Shown: positions 17,150-24,957 of the stretch, piece by piece
Layout: each line of letters begins with the position of its first letter
Numbering within the stretch: position 1 is the stretch's first letter
DNA from: Ensifer adhaerens
Lineage (GTDB): Bacteria > Pseudomonadota > Alphaproteobacteria > Rhizobiales > Rhizobiaceae
Reading direction: 5' to 3'
DNA length: 64,000 nucleotides
Assembly: GCF_020035535.1 (NCBI RefSeq)
Contig: NZ_CP083349.1
Location: 2,542,001-2,606,000 of the forward strand
Translations under genes and position numbers: made by a program
Notes under the pieces: generated by a model
Databases searched by the model: none
What the model was told of the DNA's origin: nothing
The model's input: the letters and a program-made list of their open reading frames with translations, nothing else

Positions 17150-17986
17150 ATGTCCAATACCGTTCTGATGCAGATTTCCGAGGGTATCGCCCTCCTCACG
17201 CTTAACCGCCCACAGAAGCTCAATGCCTTGAATTACGAACTGATCGACTGGCTCCTTACCCTTCTCGATACGATCGAGGTGAACGACAATGTCGGCGCCG
17301 TGATCATCACCGGCGCCGGCGAGCGCGCCTTTTCCGCCGGCGGCGATATCCACGAGTTCTCGGAAAGCGTGCGCCAGGGCGTGAACCCCGCCGTGCGCGA
17401 TTTCGTCCGGCGCGGCCAGCGCCTCACGGCTCGGCTGGAAGCCTTTCCGAAGCCGATCATCACCGCCGTCAACGGCCTCGCCTATGGCGGCGGCTGCGAG
17501 ATCACCGAAGCCGTGCATCTGGCTGTCGCCAGCGATCGGGCGCGCTTTGCCAAACCGGAGATCAAGCTCGGCATGCCGCCAACCTTCGGCGGGACGCAGC
17601 GCCTGCCGCGGCTTGCCGGCCGCAAACGGGCGCTCGAACTCTTGCTGACGGGTGAGGACTTCTCGCCGGAGTGCGCCCTGGAGATGGGGCTCGTGAACCA
17701 CGTCGTTCCCCACGACAACCTGATCCCCGCCGCCCGCGACCTCGCCAAGCGCATCATGCATCACTCCCCCCTCGCCGTTCGCTCAATCATCACCGCCGTA
17801 ACCCGCGGTCTCAACATGTCGATATCAGAGGGCCTGCTGGTCGAAAGCGAGCAATTTACCCAGATGGTGCCGACCGACGACCTCTCGGATGGGCTCGCCG
17901 CCTGGAAGGGACGACGCATCCATGAAGACCGCCTGAGCGACGACTTTTTCTCGTCGCTCAGGAGGAATATTCAACCAAAAGGTTGA
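17150..17986 (+). CDS. Enoyl-CoA hydratase/isomerase (crotonase) family protein (278 aa)
   Basis: The crotonase fold is evident: LLTLNRPQKLNALN, the two oxyanion-hole segments AFSAGGDIHEF and VNGLAYGGGCEITEA, and the active-site region KPEIKLGMPPTFGGTQRLPR with the catalytic Glu position filled. Members hydrate or isomerise acyl-CoA thioesters in fatty acid or aromatic acid breakdown; the specific substrate is not readable. It is controlled, very likely, by the divergent TetR protein. Its last codons and stop (17984-17986) form half of an ArsR operator and the -35 box of the next gene. Confidence 0.92.
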   Translation: MSNTVLMQISEGIALLTLNRPQKLNALNYELIDWLLTLLDTIEVNDNVGAVIITGAGERAFSAGGDIHEFSESVRQGVNPAVRDFVRRGQRLTARLEAFPKPIITAVNGLAYGGGCEITEAVHLAVASDRARFAKPEIKLGMPPTFGGTQRLPRLAGRKRALELLLTGEDFSPECALEMGLVNHVVPHDNLIPAARDLAKRIMHHSPLAVRSIITAVTRGLNMSISEGLLVESEQFTQMVPTDDLSDGLAAWKGRRIHEDRLSDDFFSSLRRNIQPKG

Positions 17987-17987
17987 C
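17970..17987. promoter_or_regulatory. ArsR operator 1, spanning the crotonase stop codon
   Basis: TCAACC-AAAA-GGTTGA is a perfect inverted repeat (17971-17986), the kind of site bound by ArsR proteins that pair with SRPBCC genes. It includes TTGACA (17983-17988), a perfect -35 box, which is followed 17 bases later by a weak -10 (GATGTT, 18006-18011). Confidence 0.6.
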
Positions 17988-18009
17988 AAACTTCGTGATC
18001 GCGACGATG

Positions 18010-18027
18010 TTCAACAACATGGTTGAA
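18010..18027. promoter_or_regulatory. ArsR operator 2, spanning the ArsR start codon
   Basis: TTCAAC-N6-GTTGAA is a perfect inverted repeat with the same geometry as operator 1; its dyad is 40 bp downstream, about four helical turns. It contains the ATG (18019) and next two codons of the ArsR gene. Confidence 0.6.
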
Positions 18028-18384
18028 TATCACACTGATCATCTCGATGCCGTGTTTCACGCGCTTTCGGATCCGACGCGCCGCGCCATGCTGCGGAACC
18101 TCTCGCAGGGCGAGAGGCTGGTGGGCGAGCTTGCGGCGCCCTTCTCGATCTCGCTGGCCGCGGCATCGAAGCACATCAAGGTGCTGGAAGGAGCAGGTCT
18201 GGTGCGCCGTGAAGTGAAGGGCCGCACGCATGTATGCCGGCTGGATGCCGCGCCGATGCATGCCGGCATGGAGTGGATGCGCCACTACGAAGCCTTCTGG
18301 CGCACGCGTATCGACGCCCTCGAGACACTGCTTCTCGCCGAAGACGCAACTGTTCGAAACGATCCGAACGACCCGGAGGAATAG
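18019..18384 (+). CDS. ArsR family metal-independent transcriptional regulator (121 aa)
   Basis: A short winged-helix repressor: DAVFHALSDPTRRAMLRNLS, GERLVGELAAPFSISLAAAS and KHIKVLEGAGLVRREVKGR cover the DNA-binding fold (residues about 7-75). The Cys/His metal-binding sites of true arsenic or zinc sensors are absent, as in the branch that is paired with SRPBCC (AHSA1) proteins. The start at 18019 (ATGGTTGAA) is chosen because it coincides with an operator half-site and with the usual N-terminus; ATG at 18007 is possible. No ribosome-binding site is seen, and the promoter would give a nearly leaderless message. It is followed after 2 bases by the SRPBCC gene. Confidence 0.9.
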   Translation: MVEYHTDHLDAVFHALSDPTRRAMLRNLSQGERLVGELAAPFSISLAAASKHIKVLEGAGLVRREVKGRTHVCRLDAAPMHAGMEWMRHYEAFWRTRIDALETLLLAEDATVRNDPNDPEE

Positions 18385-18386
18385 TC

Positions 18387-18953
18387 ATGACAAAGCATGC
18401 CACAGCCTTTGCCGGTACCGATTACGGCCGCGTCATCGCACCGGACGCGGTGCGCATCGAACGCCTGCTGCCCGGCCCGATCGAGCGGGTCTGGTCCTAT
18501 CTGACCGACGAAAGCAAGCGTCGGCTCTGGATGGCATCGGGCACGATCGGCTCTTCCGAAGGCGCCGCGGTCGAGCATGTCTTCCGCCATTCCGAACTGA
18601 CGACGCACGACGATCGGCCGCCGCAGAAATATGCCGAGCATGCCGGCGAGGTGCGCAATTACGGTCACGTGCTCGCCTGGGAGCCGCCGCGGCTGCTCGC
18701 CTATACTTGGAACGAAGAGACCGGCACGCCCTCGGAGGTCCGCTTCGAGCTCAGTCCCCGCGGCGACAAGGTGCTGCTCGTCGTCACCCATAAGCGCATC
18801 GCCGATCGCGCCATCATGACCAGCTTCTCCGCCGGCTGGCACGTGCATCTCGACATTTTGCGCGCTCTGCTCGAAGGCGAAAAGCCGGCAGCCTTCTGGA
18901 GCAAGTTTACCGACCTGGAAGCGCAATATGACGCGCGTATTCCGAAGCCTTGA
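18387..18953 (+). CDS. SRPBCC (AHSA1-type) domain protein (188 aa)
   Basis: A START-like hydrophobic-cavity protein: RIERLLPGPIERVWSYLTDE, KRRLWMASGTI in the first part, YTWNEETGTPSEVRFELSPR in the middle and HKRIADRAIMTSFSAGWHVH near the end are the family landmarks. GGAGGA lies 6 bases before the ATG and the ArsR stop is 2 bases upstream, so the two form an operon. Such ArsR/AHSA1 pairs are common in Proteobacteria, but the ligand is unknown. Confidence 0.9.
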   Translation: MTKHATAFAGTDYGRVIAPDAVRIERLLPGPIERVWSYLTDESKRRLWMASGTIGSSEGAAVEHVFRHSELTTHDDRPPQKYAEHAGEVRNYGHVLAWEPPRLLAYTWNEETGTPSEVRFELSPRGDKVLLVVTHKRIADRAIMTSFSAGWHVHLDILRALLEGEKPAAFWSKFTDLEAQYDARIPKP

Positions 18954-19022
18954 CGGTAGGATGGGCTTAAAGATCAAGACGCGTGCAGGCGCCGGCGAGG
19001 ATCCACTTGCCGGCGCTTTTCG

Positions 19023-19502
19023 TCAGGCGCGGGCGAAACCGAGGATGAAGAACGCCAGCGCGCCGATCGATGCAAAGGTGCGCACGTGGTTCCACCAGAC
19101 CCAGTCGGTGAGATAGCGCTCACGCCAGAGATCAACCGCCGCCTGCCCAGGTGCCGCTGCACCGAGCGCATCGTTCATCGGCACGTTGAAGATAATCGTC
19201 ACCAGAAGCACGCCGACGACATAGGCGATGCCGCCGGCAGCAAGCCACCACCTGCCCTCGCCGCCCGAGAGGAAGGCCATGACGACGAGCACCAGACCGA
19301 GCAGCGCGGTGCCCATGAAAGCACTGAGGAAGATCGGGTTCTGGATGACGACATTGATCGCGTTCATCGCGGCGATCCCCTGCTCCGGCGGCAGCCGCGA
19401 CAGGGCCTGCATGATGCAGACCGAGAAGATGAAGAACAGCCCGGCCATCAGGCCGGAACCGATCGCGGCGGCAAACGCCAGAGCGGGGATCAGCGGGATC
19501 AT
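19023..19502 (-). CDS. DUF1772 (anthrone oxygenase-like) membrane protein (159 aa)
   Basis: Four hydrophobic segments (starting at IPLIPALAFAAAIGSGLMAG, then FLSAFMGTALLGLVLVVMAF, AAGGIAYVVGVLLVTIIFNV and a last near the C-terminus) and the conserved NVPMNDAL and WWNHVRT motifs identify DUF1772. Function in bacteria is unknown; fungal relatives act in polyketide oxidation. The start at 19502 has GGAG 9 bases upstream and overlaps the stop of the NmrA-like gene (ATGA, 19499-19502), so its translation may depend on ribosomes from that interrupted gene. Confidence 0.88.
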   Translation of the reverse strand: MIPLIPALAFAAAIGSGLMAGLFFIFSVCIMQALSRLPPEQGIAAMNAINVVIQNPIFLSAFMGTALLGLVLVVMAFLSGGEGRWWLAAGGIAYVVGVLLVTIIFNVPMNDALGAAAPGQAAVDLWRERYLTDWVWWNHVRTFASIGALAFFILGFARA

Positions 19503-20329
19503 GCGGCAATACTCCAAACACCAGTTGCTGCGGTTTCCCGGGCATAAACCGCAAAGTCGCGCGGGGGCCGCCCAAGCACGCGCTCGACATCGGACGTCAT
19601 GCTGGAATTGCGTCCGTCGAGCACCGAGGAGAAGAGATAGCGGATGAGTGCGACATAGTCATCCGGCACGCCGTCGGCCTTGAGTTGCGCCGCAAAATCG
19701 TCGATCGGCACCGGCTGATAGGCGATCCGGCGGTTGGCCGCAACGGCGATCTCGGCCACGGCCTAGGCAAAGGTCATCAGCCGCGGGCCGGTCAAGGCAT
19801 AGACCTTGCCGATATGCGCGTCGTCCAGAAGGGCCGCAACCGCCACGTCGGCAATGTCGTCGCAACTGACGAAGGGCTCGGTGACCTCGTCCACGGGCAG
19901 GAAGACCGACCCACTCATCACGCCATCGGCCAAGAAGCCTTCGTCGAAATTCTCGAAGAACCAGCTGCCTCGGATGACCGTCCAGTCGGCACCGGAAGCC
20001 TGCAGCGCACGCTCGGCCGCTTCCGCCTCGTCCTCGCCACGCCCCGACAGAAGCACCAGCCGCTTGATGCGCGAGCGAACGGCAAGGCTCGAGAAGCGGT
20101 CGATGACATCGACGGCGCCCGGCACCGCCAGATCGGGCTGGTAGCAGACATAGATGCGATCGACATTTTCAAGGGCAGACGCCCAGGTCGCCTCGTCCGT
20201 CCAATCGAAGGAAGGCGACGCCGAACGGGCGCCGATGCGCACCGCTACGCCCCGCTCCCGAAGGCGCCCGGCCACCCGCCGCCCCGTCTTGCCGGTACCG
20301 CCCAAAACCAGTGTGACTTTCTGAGACAT
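19499..20329 (-). pseudogene. NAD(P)-binding NmrA-family reductase interrupted by an in-frame amber codon
   Basis: The first 188 codons (from ATG 20329, AGGAGG just upstream) encode the Rossmann part: VTLVLGGTGKTGRRVAGRL, then RLVLLSGRGEDEAEAAERAL and WTVIRGSWFFENF. Translation meets TAG at 19763-19765 after GPRLMTFA, but the same frame continues AVAEIAVAANRRIAYQPVPI and on to a normal C-terminus at 19499. In relatives this position is usually Glu (TFAEAVAEIA), so one G-to-T change in GAG explains the stop. Either a real null mutation, readthrough, or a sequence error. The C-terminal ORF could restart at the GTG 19757-19759. Confidence 0.85.
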
Positions 20330-20358
20330 CGTTTCCTCCTGAGGCTTCATCTACAAAC

Positions 20359-20435
20359 ATGAGTATCTCTCACATTTGCAAATGTGATAAATCCTCGTAT
20401 TTTAAGAGTCAAGTCAAAATGTGAGCATTACTCAT
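20359..20435. promoter_or_regulatory. Operator cluster between NmrA/DUF1772 operon and TetR gene
   Basis: The 104-base divergent gap holds a perfect 18-bp palindrome, TCACATTTGCAAATGTGA (20370-20387), overlapped by ATGAGTATCTCTCACAT (20359-20375). A near-perfect inverse copy of the latter, ATGTGAGCATTACTCAT, lies at 20419-20435 and covers the TetR start codon. These are likely sites for the divergent TetR protein, repressing both directions. Confidence 0.55.
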
Positions 20436-21126
20436 GATTACAGACACAAACCCCACCACGCCTCCCGCCGAAGACGAGACCACGTTGCGCCGGACGCCCA
20501 GCCAGAAGCGCAGCCGCGAGCGCGTCGAGCAGATCCTTTCCTGCGCGACGGCACTCATCCAGGAGAAGGGCAGCGACGCCATGCGCATGAGCGACGTCGC
20601 TGAAAAGGCGGGGATTTCAATCGGGTCGCTCTACCAGTACTTCCCGGACAAGGCGGCGATCGTGCGTACGCTGGCCGAGCGCTACAATGCCGTTTGCAAC
20701 GAGTGCATCTCCGCCGAACTGGCCAAGGTCACGTCGATGGCAGAACTGCGCGACGCCTTCTCACTGCTGTTCGACATCTACTACGACATGTTCCTGGCCG
20801 AGCCTGTCATGCGCGACATCTGGTCGGCGATGCAGGCCGACAAGGCGCTGCGTGAGGTCGATCTCCAACAAAGCCGCGCCGGCGGCAAGCTTCTAGCCGA
20901 TGTCTGGGCCCGCTTTGCGCCCGAGACGCCGCGCGAAACGATCGACAGCGCTGCCTTCCTGATCATGCATCTCGGCGACTGCACCATGCGGCTTGCCGTC
21001 TCGGTCGATCGGCCGGAGGGCGACCGCATCGTCGAGGCCTACAAGCAGATGATGCTTCGCGATTTTGTCGCGGATGAAGCGGCCGGCGGCGCAGGCTCAA
21101 TTGACAACGCCATGACACGCTCCTAA
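20434..21126 (+). CDS. TetR family transcriptional regulator (230 aa)
   Basis: After a 20-residue polar leader, the TetR domain reads RTPSQKRSRERVEQILSCAT, then MRMSDVAEKAGISIGSLYQYF and PDKAAIVRTLAERY (about residues 20-85). The C-terminal part is a TetR_C fold with no recognised ligand signature. It is divergent from the NmrA-like/DUF1772 operon, and the shared gap contains paired inverted sites, one of them over its own ATG. Confidence 0.92.
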   Translation: MITDTNPTTPPAEDETTLRRTPSQKRSRERVEQILSCATALIQEKGSDAMRMSDVAEKAGISIGSLYQYFPDKAAIVRTLAERYNAVCNECISAELAKVTSMAELRDAFSLLFDIYYDMFLAEPVMRDIWSAMQADKALREVDLQQSRAGGKLLADVWARFAPETPRETIDSAAFLIMHLGDCTMRLAVSVDRPEGDRIVEAYKQMMLRDFVADEAAGGAGSIDNAMTRS

Positions 21127-21140
21127 TCATTTTGGATCGA

Positions 21141-21375
21141 TTGGTTCCCGGGACGCGAACGCGTTTCGGGAGTAAACGGGAACGTGACGGATGGACCCAT
21201 GCTGGGCATTCAAATCACGGCCGACCCCGCGACTGTAGAGCGACGTTGATCTTGCCGTTCCGGAGCAATCCGGAAGAAGCCACTGGAACAGGCCCCGAGA
21301 GGGTGGTCGAACTGGGAAGGCGAGGCAGATCCCGGGCATTTCGCCCAGCGCCGTGAGCCAGGAAACCTGCCACTC
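21141..21375 (+). ncRNA. Cobalamin riboswitch upstream of cbtB
   Basis: The region shows the conserved blocks of the adenosylcobalamin aptamer in order: GGTTCCC at 21143, a TAAACGGGAA segment near 21173, CCCGCGACTGTAGAGCGACG around 21225, GCCACTGG at 21278 and the B12 box AGCCAGGAAACCTGCC at 21357-21372. It ends about 55 bases before the cbtB ATG, and the B12 box region or a following hairpin would hide the ribosome-binding site when cobalamin is bound. It should switch off cobalt uptake when B12 is plentiful. Confidence 0.92.
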
Positions 21376-21431
21376 GATACGGGCATAGGGCCCACACCGG
21401 GAAATTTCCCGATGCCATCACGGAGGTTGTC

Positions 21432-21608
21432 ATGGCTACGTCTACTATTTCGAGCACCCCGCTCTCCCTGAGCGATCGTCTGACCGCTGGCGTCATCGCC
21501 CTTTTCATCGGCGCATTCCTCGTCTTCGGTGCCGGCCTTGCCAATTCGGCCGTGCTGCACGACACCGCGCACGACACCCGCCACTCCTACGGCTTCCCCT
21601 GCCACTAA
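21432..21608 (+). CDS. cbtB: Cobalt transporter subunit CbtB (58 aa)
   Basis: A very small membrane protein with one transmembrane helix (residues about 18-38, LTAGVIALFIGAFLVFGAGL) and the C-terminal metal-binding tail HDTRHSYGFPCH, the CbtB signature. GGAGG lies about 6 bases before the ATG. It lies immediately after the cobalamin riboswitch and before cbtA, the standard arrangement. It is a likely metal-binding partner of CbtA for cobalt entry. Confidence 0.92.
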   Translation: MATSTISSTPLSLSDRLTAGVIALFIGAFLVFGAGLANSAVLHDTAHDTRHSYGFPCH

Positions 21609-21618
21609 ACGATGCGCC

Positions 21619-21684
21619 GGAACGTGAACAACGTTCCGCATCGAAATAGCCGCGGACCTGAATGCATCCGGCTCACGCCGGATG
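21619..21684 (+). other. Hairpins between cbtB and cbtA
   Basis: Just after the cbtB stop, GGAACGT (21619-21625) pairs with ACGTTCC (21630-21636), flanked by GATGC/GCATC. A second perfect hairpin has arms CATCCGGC (21665-21672) and GCCGGATG (21677-21684). The 197-base gap between the two genes otherwise shows no gene. Processing, attenuation or stability control is possible. Confidence 0.55.
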
Positions 21685-21805
21685 TCGGCGTTTGCGCATG
21701 GCGCTTTGGCGAACATGCAAGCACCGTCCGCATGGCACAGCAAATAGGAAGGCTCACCAACCACGCCGAAGCGCGTGGCGTTTGCCGTTATCGAGGGAAT
21801 TCAAG

Positions 21806-22603
21806 ATGATTGTCAGAACGCTTCTGGCCGCAATCGTGGCTGGGCTGATTGCCGGTGTCTTCATGACCGGCGCCCAGGAACTGCGGGTAACGCCGCTGAT
21901 CCTGCATGCGGAGCAATTCGAAGGCGAGGCTCCGGCCGCGACCGAACAGCCGGCCGGCCAACCGGGCACGGCACAACCGGCCGCCGAGGGCCATGACCAG
22001 CATTCATCGCTGAAGGCGGTATCGCCGCTTGGCGCCGTACTCGACGCGCTGTCGCCGATCACGCCGGCCTATGCGCACGAAGGCGAACATGAGGAAGGCG
22101 GCATCATGTTCGGTATGAGCCGCTTCTCCGGCACGCTGATGGCAAACCTCGTCACCGGCTCCGGCTTCGGCTTGCTGCTCGCCGGCGTCAGCCTGGTGAT
22201 CGGCTATCCGATCACGCTCAGGAACGGCGCTCTCTGGGGCGCCTGCGGCTGGCTCGCGGTGCACATGCTGCCGGCGATCGGCCTGCCGCCGGAACTCCCG
22301 GGCTTCCCGGCGGCCGAACTCGGCGACCGCCAGACCTGGTGGCTGACAACCGTCGCTCTCTCCGCGGTCGGCCTCTATCTCCTGGTCCTGCGCGAAGAAA
22401 TAGTGTCCAAGGTCGCCGGCCTCGTCCTCATCGCCGCACCCCATGTCTACGGCGCGCCGCAACCGCTCGATATCTCCAGCAACGTCCCGGCCGTGCTCGG
22501 CGCCGAGTTCGCGGTCGCCGCGCTCGCCACCACGCTCGCCTTCTGGATCGTTCTCGGCGTCGTCTCCGGCTTCATCAACGAGCGCTTCCTTAAGTCGCAT
22601 TGA
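21806..22603 (+). CDS. cbtA: Cobalt transporter subunit CbtA (265 aa)
   Basis: An integral membrane protein with an N-terminal helix (VRTLLAAIVAGLIAGVFMTG), a His/Glu-rich loop containing AYAHEGEHEEGG near residue 100, and four further helices; LRNGALWGACGWLAVHMLPA and LPPELPGFPAAEL are family motifs. The start at 21806 is chosen over upstream frames because the first helix begins at once and GAGGGA lies 8 bases upstream. It is under the cobalamin riboswitch together with cbtB and predicted to be the channel for cobalt in B12 synthesis. Confidence 0.92.
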   Translation: MIVRTLLAAIVAGLIAGVFMTGAQELRVTPLILHAEQFEGEAPAATEQPAGQPGTAQPAAEGHDQHSSLKAVSPLGAVLDALSPITPAYAHEGEHEEGGIMFGMSRFSGTLMANLVTGSGFGLLLAGVSLVIGYPITLRNGALWGACGWLAVHMLPAIGLPPELPGFPAAELGDRQTWWLTTVALSAVGLYLLVLREEIVSKVAGLVLIAAPHVYGAPQPLDISSNVPAVLGAEFAVAALATTLAFWIVLGVVSGFINERFLKSH

Positions 22604-22635
22604 ACCCGCTGCGCCTCAAAAGGCACCGGAACATA

Positions 22636-22665
22636 AAAACGGCGGGGTTCAGGCCCCGCCGTTTT
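22636..22665. terminator. Bidirectional intrinsic terminator
   Basis: A perfect 12-bp stem, AAAACGGCGGGG (22636-22647) and its complement (22654-22665), with a 6-base loop, gives an A/T tract on both sides and serves the convergent cbtA and fhuF-like genes. Confidence 0.88.
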
Positions 22666-23497
22666 GCATCAGACGCGCTGCCAGCCGCGCGCGGCGATCG
22701 TCCGGCTCCAGCAGGACGCAGGTATCGCAGAAGCCGCCGCCCTCCGTCTTGAAATAGAGGCAACAGCCGCAGCGGATCCGGTACTGGCACGACAGTTGCG
22801 CGCCGCTTGCCGGATCGGTGGCGGAGATCTCCTCGTAGCAGATCTCTTCCGAAAACAGCCGCGACCCCGGCCGTTTGACGATCGCGAGCGCCTCGGCCAT
22901 GCCGCGCACTTCGTCCCCGATCGCCCGTCCGATCTCCAGGAACGTGCCCGCAAGCGAATCCGCTGCCAGCCGCCACTGCGCCCCGGAAGAAAGCCCCGAG
23001 CGCTTCTTCAGGATCGCGATGACCGGCGCCAGATGCGCTGTGAAGCCGCGCTCGAAAACGCCGATGCATTCCGCCTGCTGCGATCTCTCCGCCAGATCGA
23101 CGTGGAAATGATAGCGTTTGCCGGCAACCGCGCGGTCCTGGTGAAGGCGACTCCAGTCTTCAAAGCGAATGCCCGCGATCTCAGCCTGAACGCCCGCACC
23201 GAGATAGAGCGCGCCGAGAACCACACTTACCTGACGGCTGTAAAAGGCGATCAGATGCGCGGCCCGGATCCGGTCCGTCATGCCGACTGCGAAAAAGTCC
23301 TGATAGGCGAGGCTCTCCTCGATCCCGGCCCCGCCCGCAGCCCAGAAGCCGGCCGGGGCGCTGAAGGCGCCGTCCACCGTCCCGAGCGAGACACCGACGT
23401 CAGGGAACTCAGCGCGCAACCGCTCGACCACTGCCAGCACCCGTGGCGGATATCCTTCCCCGGTCTGCGCAATCTGTTGCTGGCTTCCCAAATTCAT
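22649..23497 (-). CDS. FhuF-like siderophore-iron reductase (282 aa)
   Basis: The C-terminus carries the FhuF [2Fe-2S] ligand set, Cys245-Cys246-x10-Cys257-x2-Cys260 (CCLYFKTEGGGFCDTC). The upstream body with YSRQVSVVLGALYLGAG and RSGLSSGAQWRLAADSLAG fits ferric-siderophore reductases, which release iron in the cytoplasm. The stop lies within the shared terminator. The ATG at 23497 overlaps the stop of the upstream glucanase-like gene by 4 bases (ATGA), an unusual pairing, so the two are translated together. Confidence 0.85.
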   Translation of the reverse strand: MNLGSQQQIAQTGEGYPPRVLAVVERLRAEFPDVGVSLGTVDGAFSAPAGFWAAGGAGIEESLAYQDFFAVGMTDRIRAAHLIAFYSRQVSVVLGALYLGAGVQAEIAGIRFEDWSRLHQDRAVAGKRYHFHVDLAERSQQAECIGVFERGFTAHLAPVIAILKKRSGLSSGAQWRLAADSLAGTFLEIGRAIGDEVRGMAEALAIVKRPGSRLFSEEICYEEISATDPASGAQLSCQYRIRCGCCLYFKTEGGGFCDTCVLLEPDDRRARLAARLMQNGGA

Positions 23498-24801
23498 AAC
23501 GTCTCCGTCGCCAGCCAGCCGCCTTCAAATCCCGCACGCTCAAGTCCGCGCCGGATTGCAGGCAGACTACGCGTCAGCTTCCAGACGAAGCCGCTCCGCC
23601 AGTTCTCGATCATCATCACGACGAGCCCCTGGTCAAGGCCGACGACGCGCGTGTCGACCCACCCCTCCGGCCCCTCGCCCGGCAGGCTCGGATTGAAGCC
23701 ACCCGGAAAGCGCCCCGCCTTCAGAAGCCCGGGGTGGCTGGCTGTCATCTGGCTGAGCGCCGACAGCGACGCATCCGCACAGAAAGGCAGGCAGGCCGCC
23801 GCCGCCCAGGGCACGAGCGTGCCATCATCCGGACCGAAAGGTGCGCCGCGATTGGCGTAGCCCCGAAGTCGCTGCCAGCGTCCGTCCTTGCGGCGCAGCC
23901 GGCCACGTGGCGCATGGCAGGCGCTGAGCCCCCAGAGGTGTTCGCCATAGCCGGCGAAGCGGCCCTGATTTTGCCGCGCATGGTCACGCTGCAGCCCGAT
24001 GGCTCGCCGGCTGTTCTCGAAATAGTCCGTTCCCCTCTCCCGCATCGGCCGATCGGCGAGGCCGCGAAGGTCGAGCCAGGCCTGCGGGAACAGGTGGATG
24101 AACAACGGCGCCGCGTGGAGATGAGCCCCGCCTTGAACCACGATCCAGTCATAACCGTCCGCAAAGACGGTGTAGTGCTTCGGTTCGATTGCGTGCTCAG
24201 GCGCCCCGAGCGCCAGCAGATAGAGCAGCAGTGCCTCGCTGTAGCCTCGCCAGCGATACTTCAGGAACCGGCCCGGTGGGCGCCAGCCCATCGTCAGTGT
24301 GTCACTCCGGTTCAACGCCCAGCGCCAGTCGACCCGCGCATAGAGCCGTTCGGCAAGCGCGCGGATCTCGCCCTCCTCCTCATCTTCGCGGGAGAAGAAG
24401 GCCGAAGCCGTCAGGCAGCCGGCGATCAGCAGCGCCGTATCGATGGTCGAAAGCTCGCTGCGCCAGGTGCGCGCGCCGGTCCGCATATCGAGAAAGTGAT
24501 AGTAGAACCCGCGATAGCCGCTCGCCCGCTGGTCTCGCGACTGCGAGCTTTCAGCCAGGAAACGCAGCGTGGTCAACACCCGCCCGACCGCCTCGCGGCG
24601 CGAAATCCACCCGCGCTCGACGCCGATGGGATAGCAGGAAAGGCCGAAGCCGGTCGCCGCAATGCTCGACGGCGCGCCCGGAAGCGACGTATCCGCGATC
24701 AACCCGGTGACTGGATCCGCATATTCGAGAAAGTAGCCGAACGCCGCCCTCTGCAGACTATCGATCTGAAATAGTTCGGCATTTTCCGTCGGTTTCAGCA
24801 T
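23494..24801 (-). CDS. Glycoamylase-like (GH144-type) domain protein (435 aa)
   Basis: An (alpha/alpha)6-barrel protein of the PF10091 glycoamylase-like family: FLEYADPVTGLIADTS, GFGLSCYPIGVERGWISRRE, GYRGFYYHFLDMRTGAR, WRGYSEALLLYLLALG, FAGYGEHLWGLSACHAPRG and MMIENWRSGFVWKL are conserved stretches. Characterised members of GH144 hydrolyse beta-1,2-glucan, and the same fold occurs within the cyclic beta-glucan synthase of rhizobia. No signal peptide is seen, so a cytoplasmic role is likely. The start is taken at 24801; a longer frame reaches 24942 but overlaps the divergent promoter region. Confidence 0.82.
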   Translation of the reverse strand: MLKPTENAELFQIDSLQRAAFGYFLEYADPVTGLIADTSLPGAPSSIAATGFGLSCYPIGVERGWISRREAVGRVLTTLRFLAESSQSRDQRASGYRGFYYHFLDMRTGARTWRSELSTIDTALLIAGCLTASAFFSREDEEEGEIRALAERLYARVDWRWALNRSDTLTMGWRPPGRFLKYRWRGYSEALLLYLLALGAPEHAIEPKHYTVFADGYDWIVVQGGAHLHAAPLFIHLFPQAWLDLRGLADRPMRERGTDYFENSRRAIGLQRDHARQNQGRFAGYGEHLWGLSACHAPRGRLRRKDGRWQRLRGYANRGAPFGPDDGTLVPWAAAACLPFCADASLSALSQMTASHPGLLKAGRFPGGFNPSLPGEGPEGWVDTRVVGLDQGLVVMMIENWRSGFVWKLTRSLPAIRRGLERAGFEGGWLATETL

Positions 24802-24957
24802 TCCGCCTTTCCGGCCCTTGACCGGTCGCAAGTACTTCCGGGCCGCCCGCGACAAAATCACTCTTTGTTGAAGGCCAACTACACCCAAATGGTCGCCGAA
24901 ATCCAATCCTGTGTTACATTCTTCTAATCTGACCGCGCGCAATGACTGGTTGAAGCG

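Noticed and set aside
19763..19765. The amber codon in the NmrA-like gene as a pyrrolysine codon
   Set aside because: The MttB-like gene nearby invites the idea, but no pyrrolysine machinery is visible and relatives have Glu at the site, so a nonsense change or error is simpler.
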